A program made the translations under genes and the position numbers. DNA of 52,143 bases from NCBI GenBank assembly GCA_023665905.1, contig JAMPDA010000010.1, positions 1 to 52,143 of the forward strand, given 5' to 3'. This document shows positions 35,773 to 44,502 of the stretch, piece after piece. The stretch comes from Roseburia sp. (GTDB taxonomy: Bacteria; Bacillota; Clostridia; Christensenellales; Pumilibacteraceae). Every line of letters starts with the position of its first letter. The stretch's first letter is position 1. The notes under the pieces were generated by a model, which ran no database searches, had not been told where the DNA came from, and was given only the letters and a program-made list of their open reading frames with translations.

Positions 35773-36044
35773 CGTCGCAACAGTCGAAATGACAAGGCGT
35801 TGGTTTGAGATTGCGGAAACTTTCGACAAAACAATAAAGCGAAGCGTGATTTTATCAATCCCGTTCCGCTCAATCACCGTTTTGTCATCTCGACCAAGCA
35901 TTGCGGAGCAATGCGCGCGGAGAGATCCAGGCGATCCGCCGCAGAACGAAAAAGCAAAACTACCCGTCACCTTTTCACTTTTCCTTTTTACATCTTCACT
36001 CGTCTTGTCGCCTCGAGCGCAGTCGAGATGGCGTTTTTTGCGTC
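35773..36044. repeat. Tandem intergenic repeat, copy 3 (about 270 bp, most diverged)
   Basis: The CGTCGCAAC and AAAACAATAAAGCGAAGC blocks are kept. The palindromic part has changed to GTCATCTCGACC...GAGAGATCC. The CACCTTTTC motif is at 35968-36000. It runs up to the 3' end of the lipid kinase gene. Confidence 0.75.
36009..36039 (+). terminator. Hairpin with T run at the end of the repeat array
   Basis: CGCCTCGA...TCGAG.TGGCG forms an imperfect stem, followed by TTTTTT (36034-36039) on the plus strand. It could stop messages coming through the array from hprK before they run into the convergent lipid kinase gene. Confidence 0.5.
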
Positions 36045-36902
36045 TTATTCCGCGGCGTCGAACGTCTTTAGGCCGCCCTTTACTATGCTCGCATCGAAGG
36101 GGAGGTCGCGGTATATTTCGCCGTCGAGCTGCAACGGCGCGGGAGTGTTCACTCTTACGCTGTCGCAAATTATGTGGTGCGTGTACTGCTTGTCCATGTG
36201 CTTGCCCTTTACGAAGCGCGGCATTACGAAAACCGTCGGCACGCGTTTGGGTTTTTCCATGACTATTATATCGAGCTTGCCGTCGTCTGCTTTGGAGATG
36301 GGCGAGATGCGTATGCCGCCGCCTATCTGTGTGCCGTTGCAGACGCCGACCATTATGCATTTATAGTCGTGCGTTTCGCCGTTCGTTTCCACTGTGACTG
36401 CGTACGGCTTGTATTTTAAAAGACAGCGAAACAGCGACGCGGTGTATGTGAGCTTGTTTTTGCTGTTCGCTGTGCGCAAAAGCACTTCCACGTCCAAGCC
36501 CGTGCCGACGACGTTGATACAGCGCCTGTCCGACACGTTGATATAGTCGTAGTCTTTCGGCTTTGCGCGGACGATATCCGCAATGGCTTTTTTGGGGTCG
36601 AGCGCCGCCGCGCCCGTGCCGATAGCAAAGTCGTTGCCGCGGCCTGCCGGAATGAGCCCGAGCCGCGCCCTGTCGAAGTCCATGCCGTTGAGCGTTTCGT
36701 GAAAAGTGCCGTCGCCGCCGAGCGCGACTACGGTGTCGCAACCTTCGGCACACAGCTCTCTTGCGAGCTGTTCCGCGTGTCCTATGGCGTTAGTTTCGTG
36801 CACGCGATAGGGTATGCCGCGCTCGTCGAGATAGGAAACCACTGCGCCGAGGCACTCTGCGCCTCTGCCTTTGCCGCTTTTTTTGTTAGCTATTATATCC
36901 AT
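36045..36902 (-). CDS. Diacylglycerol kinase-family lipid kinase
   Basis: 285 residues, a soluble, membrane-docking kinase of the DgkB/YegS type. The nucleotide-binding GGDGT (62-66) sits in VVALGGDGTFHETLNG, and PAGRGNDFAIG follows as the conserved second loop. The C-terminal beta domain ends with LQLDGEIYRDLPF, typical of the family. It likely phosphorylates diacylglycerol in phospholipid turnover. It lies 12 bases downstream of the Fic-like gene and is probably expressed with it. Confidence 0.9.
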   Translation of the reverse strand: MDIIANKKSGKGRGAECLGAVVSYLDERGIPYRVHETNAIGHAEQLARELCAEGCDTVVALGGDGTFHETLNGMDFDRARLGLIPAGRGNDFAIGTGAAALDPKKAIADIVRAKPKDYDYINVSDRRCINVVGTGLDVEVLLRTANSKNKLTYTASLFRCLLKYKPYAVTVETNGETHDYKCIMVGVCNGTQIGGGIRISPISKADDGKLDIIVMEKPKRVPTVFVMPRFVKGKHMDKQYTHHIICDSVRVNTPAPLQLDGEIYRDLPFDASIVKGGLKTFDAAE

Positions 36903-36914
36903 GTGACACCGTTA

Positions 36915-38000
36915 TCAATTATCCGATTTGTCGAGCGGCTGGATAAGCTCCGTAAGCTGCTCGTTCAGCTTGGAAATTTTCTGTTGCAGGCGAATGGCGC
37001 GCTTTAGCACGTCGTCGTCCGATTTGCCGCGCGGCTTCGATTGCGGCTTGCCGTTCTTTCCCGTTTTTTCCGCCTTTTCCGCCTTTTCGGCGCGTCTGTT
37101 TTCGCGCTTGTTCGCCGCCGATTGCTTGTCGGGCGCGGCGGGCCGTGCCGCTTCCGTGCCGTCGGTTTGCTTTTGCGGCTTTTGCTCCGCCTGCTTGACG
37201 GCCGCCGTTTCGGCGCCCGTGCGCGGTATGCGGCGGAAATCGCGATTGTTTATCTCGCGGCGCGTGCGCGGGATCTGTTTTTGCGGCGGCGCGACGGCGG
37301 TGCGCTCGTACGACAGGCAATTGATAAACAGCTTGTACATCGGCGTGATATCGTCGGTCGCAAACGCCTCGTCCTCCGCGACCTTTATCGACGACGGCGG
37401 ACATCTGTAGTAGTACAGCGAAAAGCCCTTCAGCTTGCAGAACAGCGCGACGAAAATGCGCACTGTAAATTCCGAACCGCGTTCGAACGGGTGCATTATC
37501 ACGAGCTCGCGCATATAATGTGATAAATATCCGGCAAAATCCTCTTTGCTTATCGTCGGCGCGCTTTCTATATCGTTCATTTTGGACGCGATCGACTTGA
37601 GCGAGCCGGATATATACTTCGGATCGGTGTGCGCGCTGCCGGACGTGGTAAGATCGGACGCGCGCGGTTTTCCGGCTTCCTCGTCGAGGTCGCCGCACAG
37701 CGACTTGTGGAGCAGCATAAGCGACATCGCGGTGACTGAGCCGGATATGCCCGTTTTGAGCGCCAAAAGTCCGCGAAAAAACGATATGCACGCCGCGGCG
37801 CGCGTAAACGCCGCACTGCCGCGATCGAGCGTCTTTGCATGTTTTATTTTGGGAGCGAGGAACTTTTCGGCATCGAGCTTGTCGAGCAACAGCATAAGCC
37901 CGTCCGTTTCGGCGGACGGCGGCAACTTAACGCCGTCTGCGGACAGCGCGGCTTTTACCGTGCGCAAAATTTTGTTGGCCTCGTGCAGCTCCATACTCAC
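36915..38000 (-). CDS. Fic-fold protein with a degenerate active loop and a basic tail
   Basis: 361 residues. Residues about 95-200 follow the Fic/DOC core order (LHKSLCGDLDEEAGKPR, PKYISGSLKSI, YLSHYMRELVIMHPF). At the active loop the consensus HPFxxGNGRxxR is HPFERGSEFTVR (His170): histidine and last arginine remain, but the NGR part and the acidic metal ligand are lost. AMP transfer therefore looks unlikely. After residue about 245 the chain is Lys/Ala/Glu-rich and disordered-looking, ending in a short coiled coil (LKRAIRLQQKISKLNEQLTEL). It is GC-rich like the backbone, so it is an old resident. Role unknown; a binding or scaffold function is possible. Confidence 0.6.
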   Translation of the reverse strand: MSMELHEANKILRTVKAALSADGVKLPPSAETDGLMLLLDKLDAEKFLAPKIKHAKTLDRGSAAFTRAAACISFFRGLLALKTGISGSVTAMSLMLLHKSLCGDLDEEAGKPRASDLTTSGSAHTDPKYISGSLKSIASKMNDIESAPTISKEDFAGYLSHYMRELVIMHPFERGSEFTVRIFVALFCKLKGFSLYYYRCPPSSIKVAEDEAFATDDITPMYKLFINCLSYERTAVAPPQKQIPRTRREINNRDFRRIPRTGAETAAVKQAEQKPQKQTDGTEAARPAAPDKQSAANKRENRRAEKAEKAEKTGKNGKPQSKPRGKSDDDVLKRAIRLQQKISKLNEQLTELIQPLDKSDN

Positions 38001-38051
38001 TTCCCGACAATAGTCGTAGCTTTACGCCGACTTGCATCGGCTGTAAATTAT

Positions 38052-38080
38052 ATTGTAACATATTGCATCGGTTTTTGCAA
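38052..38080 (-). promoter_or_regulatory. Promoter of the Fic-fold / lipid kinase operon
   Basis: On the minus strand TTGCAA (38080-38075), 17 bp and TACAAT (38057-38052) with TGT before it. Leader about 45 nt. Confidence 0.75.
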
Positions 38081-38138
38081 GGTGTTTTATAAAATCCGAG
38101 CCCGACGTCAATATTTTTTAAATTTTTACCTCAAACGA

Positions 38139-38167
38139 TTGAAAAAAAAGCAAATAGGGAGTAGAAT
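38139..38167 (+). promoter_or_regulatory. Promoter overlapping the murB start
   Basis: TTGAAA (38139-38144), 17 bp and TAGAAT (38162-38167). The -10 ends two bases before the ATG at 38170, so this promoter would start RNA just inside the gene. AGGGAG (about 38156-38161) is also a fair ribosome site for that ATG on a longer RNA. Confidence 0.45.
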
Positions 38168-38169
38168 AT

Positions 38170-38988
38170 ATGCGGAACGATTTGAGCCGTTGGACGACAT
38201 TCGGCATAGGCGGAGCGGCTAAACGCGTCGAGATAGCGGACAGCCGCGACAGGCTTATCGACCTTGCGCCGCAAGCGCTCGTTTTGGGTCGGGGATCGAA
38301 CGTCCTCGTTTCCGACGCCGGCTACGACGGCACGGTGTTGATAAACCGCTACGCCGACGTCGTTATAGACGGCGAAACTGCCACGGCAGGTTCGGGCGCA
38401 ACGCTCGGCGCGCTGTGCCGCGTGCTCGCGGAAAATTCGCTGTCCGGCATGGAATGGGCAGTGGGTATCCCGGGGTCGGTCGGCGGCGCCGTCAAGATGA
38501 ACGCAGGCGCTTTCGGCGGACAAACGGCGGACCGGCTTATGTTTGCCGACGTGCTTCGCGGCGGGGAAATCGCGCGGCTTTCCGCAGAGGAATTGGGACT
38601 GTCGTATAGACACAGCGAGCTTGCGGACGGTGACACGGTGATATCCGCGACTTTTCGCCTTGCGCATGCCGACGGCCGCTCTGTCCGTGCGCGTACGGAA
38701 AAGTACGCGGCGGAGCGAAGGCGAGCTCAGCCGCAGGGCAAGAGCGCCGGCTCGGTGTTTAAAAATCCCGTCGGCATGTCGATAGGCAGGCTCATAGAAA
38801 GCATCGGGTTAAAGGGATACAGAGTCGGCGGCGCGCAGATCTCGCAAAAGCACGCAAACATCATAATCAATACGGGAGCGGCTTCCGCGCGCGACGTGCG
38901 TGCGGTCATAGATACGGTCAAGCGCGAGCTCGGCTCGATAGGCGTAACGCCCGTGGAAGAGATAATATATATCGGAGATTTCGGTTAA
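38170..38988 (+). CDS. murB: UDP-N-acetylenolpyruvoylglucosamine reductase
   Basis: 272 residues. Reduces enolpyruvyl-UDP-GlcNAc to UDP-MurNAc with NADPH through FAD, an early step of peptidoglycan synthesis. Conserved parts: LSRWTTFGIGGAAK, VLGRGSNVLVSDAG, GIPGSVGGAVKMNAGAFGG, and GSVFKNP with the catalytic serine. It is short at the N-terminus compared with many MurB proteins. The start is debatable, since a promoter -10 abuts the ATG; an in-frame TTG at 38182 is an alternative. The PHP gene starts directly after its stop. Confidence 0.94.
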   Translation: MRNDLSRWTTFGIGGAAKRVEIADSRDRLIDLAPQALVLGRGSNVLVSDAGYDGTVLINRYADVVIDGETATAGSGATLGALCRVLAENSLSGMEWAVGIPGSVGGAVKMNAGAFGGQTADRLMFADVLRGGEIARLSAEELGLSYRHSELADGDTVISATFRLAHADGRSVRARTEKYAAERRRAQPQGKSAGSVFKNPVGMSIGRLIESIGLKGYRVGGAQISQKHANIIINTGAASARDVRAVIDTVKRELGSIGVTPVEEIIYIGDFG

Positions 38989-39837
38989 ATGGCATTTTGG
39001 GGTGATTATCACACGCATACGACGTACAGCCACGGCAAGGGCAGCGTAATGGACAACGCGCGCGCCGCGGCGAAGAAAGGGCTGAAGCAGCTCGCTATAA
39101 CCGATCACGGGCTTAGGCACATCATTTTCGGCATAAGGCGGCGTCAGCTCCCGTCGCTCCGCCGCGACTGCGACGAGGCGACGAAAGAAACGGGCGTGCT
39201 CGTTCTTGCCGGCGTGGAAAACAATATGAACTCGTTTTTCGGCACTTTCGACCTCAAGCCTGCCGATCTGGACAAGCTCGACATCGTTCAAGGCGGATAT
39301 CACAAAGCGGCGCTTGCGCCGTCGTTCGGGCAGGAGTTCACTTTTCAGATGCGCAATCTGTTCAGGAGTTTTTGCACCAAATCGCCCAAAAAGCTGATGG
39401 TGAAAAACACCGACGCATACCTTAAACTGCTCGACAATTACGACGTCGATTTCATAAGCCACATAAACCGCGATATACGCGCCGACGCGCTCACCGTGGC
39501 GCGATACGCCAAGCAGAAGGGAACGTATGTCGAGCTCAACGGCAAGCGCATGCCGTTCACCGACGCCGAGATAGAAAAAATGGCGGAAGAAAACGTCATG
39601 TTCGTCTGCAATTCCGACGCGCATCATCCCGATCGCGTGGGCGATATGGGACTCGGCGCCGCGGCGATAGAGCGGTTGCATATCCCGTACGAGCTCATCG
39701 GGAATTGGGAGCGTTTCCCGAATTTTCGGTCGAACAACTACAGGCGCGCCTGCGAAAACGCGGTCGCGGCGGTCGCGGCGGACTCGCCGGATACGGCTTC
39801 TCCGCACGCCGAGGAAGGAACGCCGAGCGATGGCTAA
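38989..39837 (+). CDS. PHP-domain metal-dependent phosphoesterase
   Basis: 282 residues of the YcdX/histidinol-phosphatase-like PHP group. Metal ligands are seen in DYHTHTTYSHGKG, ITDHGLRH, GVENNM, SHINRD and CNSDAHHPDRVG. It starts with no gap after murB and overlaps whiA by eight bases. In many relatives rapZ and yvcK stand between murB and whiA; here the PHP gene takes that place. Substrate unknown (a phosphate ester is expected). Confidence 0.88.
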   Translation: MAFWGDYHTHTTYSHGKGSVMDNARAAAKKGLKQLAITDHGLRHIIFGIRRRQLPSLRRDCDEATKETGVLVLAGVENNMNSFFGTFDLKPADLDKLDIVQGGYHKAALAPSFGQEFTFQMRNLFRSFCTKSPKKLMVKNTDAYLKLLDNYDVDFISHINRDIRADALTVARYAKQKGTYVELNGKRMPFTDAEIEKMAEENVMFVCNSDAHHPDRVGDMGLGAAAIERLHIPYELIGNWERFPNFRSNNYRRACENAVAAVAADSPDTASPHAEEGTPSDG

Positions 39838-40759
39838 GATAAACGGTTTAGACGTAAAGCGCGAAATAACCGAAAAGCGCGTCAAAAATGACGAGGATAT
39901 GCTCGCATTGCTGTCCGGTTTTACGCGCGTATGTCTTTCGATATCGCGCAAGGGCGGCGGCGCGCTCGAGCTGTGCCTCGACTGCCAGGCGGAGTTCGTG
40001 CGCGACTATGTGGCGTCCGTCATGATGGAGCGGTTCAAGGTGAAGCCGACCGCCGTAAACAAGACGTCGCTCGTCTACGCCGACTGCGAAAAATTGCTGT
40101 GCATGCTGCACATTCTAAAGTCCGACGAAAGCTCTTTCGAGCTGTGCGGCATACCCGAACGGTTTGCCGCCAATCCGCACTATGTGCGCGGCGCGTTCCT
40201 CGGTTGCGGCAGTTTGTCCGTCCCCAACGCCGCCGACGCCTGGGAGCATAAAAGCGGCGGCTATCACCTCGAGTTTTCGTTCACCAACGATGACTTTGCA
40301 GAAGAATTTTCCGCGCTATTGGCGGAAAACGGCATACATGCGCACAGGACGGTGCGCGCCGAGCGATACGTCGTGTACGTAAAGAACAGCGAGAGGGTGA
40401 GCGACTGTCTTGCCATGATAGGCGCGGAAAAGACGGTGCTAAAACTCAACGACGCGGTCGTCACGTTTTCCGTCAAGAGCGACACCAACAGAAAAAACAA
40501 CTTCGACTGCGCCAATCTGACGCGCGTGACCGACGCTTCGGCTGCTCTAAAAGTCGCGATAGAGATCATAGAGTCGAGCGTCGGGCTCGACTCGATAGAC
40601 CCGAAGCTCGCGGAAGCCGCGCGCGCGAGGCTCGAGCGTCCCGATATAGCGTCGATAGGCGACATCGCGCGCGAACTCGGCATATCCAAGTCGGGACTGA
40701 AACACCGTTATGACAGGATCGCGGCGCTCGCCGAGAGCATATCAAAGGGGAACGCTTAG
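39830..40759 (+). CDS. whiA: Sporulation/division regulator WhiA
   Basis: 309 residues. DNA-binding protein with a degenerate LAGLIDADG homing-endonuclease fold (YVRGAFLGCGSLSVP) followed by a helix-turn-helix (NFDCANLTRVTDASAALKVA and IGDIARELGISKSGLKHR). It controls division and chromosome segregation in Firmicutes and sporulation in actinomycetes. It overlaps the PHP gene end, so translation is coupled. Confidence 0.95.
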   Translation: MAKINGLDVKREITEKRVKNDEDMLALLSGFTRVCLSISRKGGGALELCLDCQAEFVRDYVASVMMERFKVKPTAVNKTSLVYADCEKLLCMLHILKSDESSFELCGIPERFAANPHYVRGAFLGCGSLSVPNAADAWEHKSGGYHLEFSFTNDDFAEEFSALLAENGIHAHRTVRAERYVVYVKNSERVSDCLAMIGAEKTVLKLNDAVVTFSVKSDTNRKNNFDCANLTRVTDASAALKVAIEIIESSVGLDSIDPKLAEAARARLERPDIASIGDIARELGISKSGLKHRYDRIAALAESISKGNA

Positions 40760-40824
40760 GACCGCTGACGCGTAGAGATTTTACGGACGGCATTAACGGC
40801 GACGGACGGAAAAGAGGAGAAGAA

Positions 40825-43800
40825 ATGAAACAGTTTGCGCATTTGCATGTTCATACGGAATATTCGCTGCTTGACGGCGCGGTACGCACCGACAAGGTTT
40901 TCAAGCTGTGCGACGAGCTCGGCATACCCGCCGTAGCGATGACCGACCACGGCAACCTTTACGGCACGATAAAGTTTTTGCAGGAAGCGGTCAAGTACAC
41001 CGATCCCCAAGCCGAATTTTTGCCGTTTATGGCAGAGCGCAGACCTTTTAAAGTAAAGCCGATAATTGGTTGCGAAGTGTATATGACGGAAAACATGCAC
41101 GTCAAGGAGAAGGGCGCAAACGGCGCGCCGCCCAAGCTCAATCACCTTGTATTGCTCGCTAAAAACGAGGTAGGATATCACAACCTTATTAAAATAGTTT
41201 CGGCGGGCTTTACCGATGGCATGTATTACAAGCCGCGCGTCGATTTCGAGTGCATAAAAGAACATTCGGAAGGGCTTATAGCGCTGTCGGCGTGTCTTGC
41301 CGGCGTAATACCTCAGGCGATACTCCACAGGCAGTACGACGAAGCCGACGCGTATGTCAAGCGGTTCAAGGCGGTGTTCGGCGATGATTTTTACATCGAG
41401 ATCCAAAACCATGATCTCGCGGAACAAAAGACCGTTTTGCCGCACCTTGTTCGGCTCGCGAAGGAAAACGGAGTAAAGACGGTCGCCACCAACGACGCGC
41501 ATTACCTGACCAAGGACGACGCGAAAATGCAGAAAGTCCTCATGGCGATATCGTTCCACTCCACGCTCACGACCGAATCGACGGGCGGCGACGAGGCGCT
41601 TACCGAGGACAGATATTTCCCGACCGACGAGTTTTATCTTAAAACGTACGACGAAATGAGCGAGGCGCTGCGCGGCTTCGACGACGCGCTCGACACTACG
41701 CTCGAGATAGCGGAAAAGTGCGATCCGTATTTTATACGCAAAGAGCCGCTTTTGCCGTCGTATACGCCGCCGGACGGAATGACGGCGGAGGAATATCTGC
41801 GCAAGCTGACTTTCGACGGGCTAAAGGTGCGGTACGGCGAGATAACGGAGCAGGTGCGCGAGCGCGCGGAGTACGAGCTTTCAATAGTCGAGCGGTTGCA
41901 TTTCGTCGATTACTTCCTCATAGTTTGGGACTTTATACACTTTGCCGAGTCGCAAGGAATACCCGTGGGCCCGGGGCGCGGCAGCGGCGCAGGCAGCATT
42001 ATAGCTTACGCCATAGGAATAACCAAGATCGATCCGTTCAAGTATTCACTCATATTCGAGCGCTTCCTCAACCCCGAGCGCGTCAGCAATCCCGATTTCG
42101 ACGTGGACTTTTGCGTAGACCGCCGCGGCGAAGTCATAGACTACGTGGTGCAAAAGTACGGCGCGCCCAATGTGTCGCAGATAGCGACTTTCGGCACGAT
42201 GGCGACAAAAGCGGCGATAAAAGACGTGGCGCGCGTATTCGACATGCCGTTTTCGGAAGTCAATACAATAACCAAAATGATACCGCGCGGCTCCGAAAAA
42301 CTGCACATAGGTCAGCTTTTGGGTCGCGACTCCAATGTGCCCGGCGTGCAGGAGCTCATAGACCTTTACAATAACGATCCTGCGGCGAAACGCATACTCG
42401 ACATGGCGGAAAAGATAGAGGGCATGCCGCGACAGATAGGCATGCACGCGGCAGGCGTCATCATTTGCCGCGACCCTATAGCCGATCATGTGCCGCTGTC
42501 GCGCACCAACGAGGACGTCATCGTCACGCAGTACGACATGACGGTGGACGAGATGCTCGGACTGCTCAAAATGGACTTTCTCGGGCTCACCACGCTTACG
42601 GACATAAAAAAGGCGACGGACACCGTAAAGCAGACCACGGGACGGGATATAGATTTCGTCGAGCTCGGCTACGACGATCCCGAAGTGTACGAGCTCATGG
42701 GCAGCGGCGAGACCGAAGCTGTGTTCCAGCTCGAATCGGGCGGCATGAAGGGATTTATGCGCGAGCTTAAGCCGACCAATCTCGAGGAGATAATAGCAGG
42801 TATTTCGCTTTATCGCCCGGGACCTATGGAGTTCATTTCGGACTATCTCAAAAACAGAAAGCACAGGGACAAGATATCGTATCTGCATCCGCTCTTAAAG
42901 CCCATACTCGACCCGACGTACGGCATAATCATATATCAGGAGCAGGTCATGGAAGTCGTGCGCGCGCTCGCCGGATATTCAATGGGCGGCGCGGACAATA
43001 TTCGGCGCATGATGAGCAAGAAAAAACTCAAGTCCATGGAAGAGGAGCGTCAAGTCTTTATCCACGGCAACGCCGATAGGGGTATATGCGGCGCGGTCGC
43101 CAACGGCGTGCCCGAAAAGGTGGCGGACGAGATATACGATATGCTGATCAAGTTCGCCAATTACGGCTTCAACAAGTCGCACGCCGCGGCGTATGCGCAC
43201 GTCACGTATCAGACGGCGTTCTTCAAGCGGTACTATCCCGTCGAGTATTTCACTGCCGTCCTCAATAACCGCATAACTAAGATAGACGAGCTTACGCACT
43301 ATCTGTCGTATCTCAAGGGCAAGAATATCGAGGTGTTGCCGCCCAATATCAACAAGTCGTCCGCCGAGTACACCGTCGAGAACGGCTGCGTGCGTATCGG
43401 CATGGGCGCGCTGAAAGGCGTGGGCGTGCCCATTGTCAACCGTATCGTCGAGGAGCGCACGCGAAACGGCGAATACAAGGATTTCGTCGAGTTCGTCACG
43501 CGCATGGACGACGGGGAAACAGGCAAGAGCCTCATAAACCGCAGAATGGTGGAGTCGCTCATCTACGCCGGCGCGTTCGATTGCTTCGGGATAAAGCGGT
43601 CGGTGCTCGTGGCGTCGTTCGCGGCGGTGATGGATTATGTGGCGAAAGAGCGCGACGCCAAGCTGAAAGGACAGATGTCGTTTTTCGATATGGTGCCCGA
43701 AACCAAGCAGGACTTTGTCTATCCCGACATGGACGAATATGCGCCCAACGTCAAGTATCAAAAGGAAAAGGAAGTCGCGGGCGTGTATCTGTCCGGACAT

Positions 43801-44364
43801 CCGCTGTCCGCTTATATCGACAGGCTCAAAAAGTTCAAGTACAATATTTCCATGCTCGATCCCGAAGCGCCCGATTTTCCCGATCCCGATACGTCCGTCA
43901 CGCTCGGCGGCATGTTGACTTCCACGGTCAATAAGATGACCAAAAAGGGCAATCCCATGGGCACGGCAATACTCGAGGACCTGTACGGCACGATCGAGCT
44001 GGTGGCGTTCAACAAGACGTACGAGCGGTTGCGGCCGCAGTGGGTGAACGATACCGTGGTCGCCGTTACGGGCAAGCTCAAGCTCGGCGACAGCGGCATA
44101 TCGATGTTCGTAGACGATATCAAGCCGTTCGACGAGTCGGACGCCAATACTCGAAAGATATGCTGTTATTTTTCGCTGGCGGACGGCGAGCTTTTGGCGC
44201 AGGTGCGCGAGGTCGCGGAAGCGTATACCGGCAACGATTATCTGTATGTGAAAAACACCGACGACGGCAAGCTCTATCGGCTTACGGATAAGTTTGATAT
44301 AACGCATATGTCCAAGGGCGAGCTGTGCGCGCTCATCGGCGGCGAGAACGTAAAACAGCAGTAA
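40825..44364 (+). CDS. dnaE: DNA polymerase III alpha subunit (DnaE type)
   Basis: 1179 residues. Order: PHP domain (HLHVHTEYSLLDGAVR), palm with the catalytic aspartates in NPDFDVDFC (about residues 417-425), fingers (RPGPMEFISDYL, NFANYGFNKSHAAAYA-type region), tandem HhH and an OB-fold domain near the C-terminus. It is the DnaE form rather than PolC, since the exonuclease insert is absent. GAGGAGAAG precedes the ATG. The terminator 44388-44417 follows. Confidence 0.97.
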   Translation: MKQFAHLHVHTEYSLLDGAVRTDKVFKLCDELGIPAVAMTDHGNLYGTIKFLQEAVKYTDPQAEFLPFMAERRPFKVKPIIGCEVYMTENMHVKEKGANGAPPKLNHLVLLAKNEVGYHNLIKIVSAGFTDGMYYKPRVDFECIKEHSEGLIALSACLAGVIPQAILHRQYDEADAYVKRFKAVFGDDFYIEIQNHDLAEQKTVLPHLVRLAKENGVKTVATNDAHYLTKDDAKMQKVLMAISFHSTLTTESTGGDEALTEDRYFPTDEFYLKTYDEMSEALRGFDDALDTTLEIAEKCDPYFIRKEPLLPSYTPPDGMTAEEYLRKLTFDGLKVRYGEITEQVRERAEYELSIVERLHFVDYFLIVWDFIHFAESQGIPVGPGRGSGAGSIIAYAIGITKIDPFKYSLIFERFLNPERVSNPDFDVDFCVDRRGEVIDYVVQKYGAPNVSQIATFGTMATKAAIKDVARVFDMPFSEVNTITKMIPRGSEKLHIGQLLGRDSNVPGVQELIDLYNNDPAAKRILDMAEKIEGMPRQIGMHAAGVIICRDPIADHVPLSRTNEDVIVTQYDMTVDEMLGLLKMDFLGLTTLTDIKKATDTVKQTTGRDIDFVELGYDDPEVYELMGSGETEAVFQLESGGMKGFMRELKPTNLEEIIAGISLYRPGPMEFISDYLKNRKHRDKISYLHPLLKPILDPTYGIIIYQEQVMEVVRALAGYSMGGADNIRRMMSKKKLKSMEEERQVFIHGNADRGICGAVANGVPEKVADEIYDMLIKFANYGFNKSHAAAYAHVTYQTAFFKRYYPVEYFTAVLNNRITKIDELTHYLSYLKGKNIEVLPPNINKSSAEYTVENGCVRIGMGALKGVGVPIVNRIVEERTRNGEYKDFVEFVTRMDDGETGKSLINRRMVESLIYAGAFDCFGIKRSVLVASFAAVMDYVAKERDAKLKGQMSFFDMVPETKQDFVYPDMDEYAPNVKYQKEKEVAGVYLSGHPLSAYIDRLKKFKYNISMLDPEAPDFPDPDTSVTLGGMLTSTVNKMTKKGNPMGTAILEDLYGTIELVAFNKTYERLRPQWVNDTVVAVTGKLKLGDSGISMFVDDIKPFDESDANTRKICCYFSLADGELLAQVREVAEAYTGNDYLYVKNTDDGKLYRLTDKFDITHMSKGELCALIGGENVKQQ

Positions 44365-44387
44365 ATACAGTAAAATAATACAAAATG

Positions 44388-44417
44388 GCGTAATTTTTTT
44401 GCGCAAAAAAATTACGC
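44388..44417. terminator. Terminator of dnaE
   Basis: A perfect inverted repeat: GCGTAATTTTTTT, GCGC loop, AAAAAAATTACGC. It may act in both directions. Confidence 0.75.
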
Positions 44418-44424
44418 AAGGTAC

Positions 44425-44453
44425 TTTATTTTTGACTGAGCGTGTGGTATAAT
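44425..44453 (+). promoter_or_regulatory. Promoter of pfkA
   Basis: TTTATT (44425-44430), 17 bp and TATAAT (44448-44453) preceded by TGG. A better-looking TTGACT at 44432 is only 10 bp from the -10 and is not usable with it. Confidence 0.6.
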
Positions 44454-44502
44454 AGCGGTACAATATATCGGCGTAGTACATATACGCTTTTCGGAGTTTA
44501 CG

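Noticed and set aside
35225..36044. CRISPR array between hprK and the lipid kinase gene
   Set aside because: The units are about 270 bp with several conserved blocks, not short repeats with unique spacers, and no cas gene is near.
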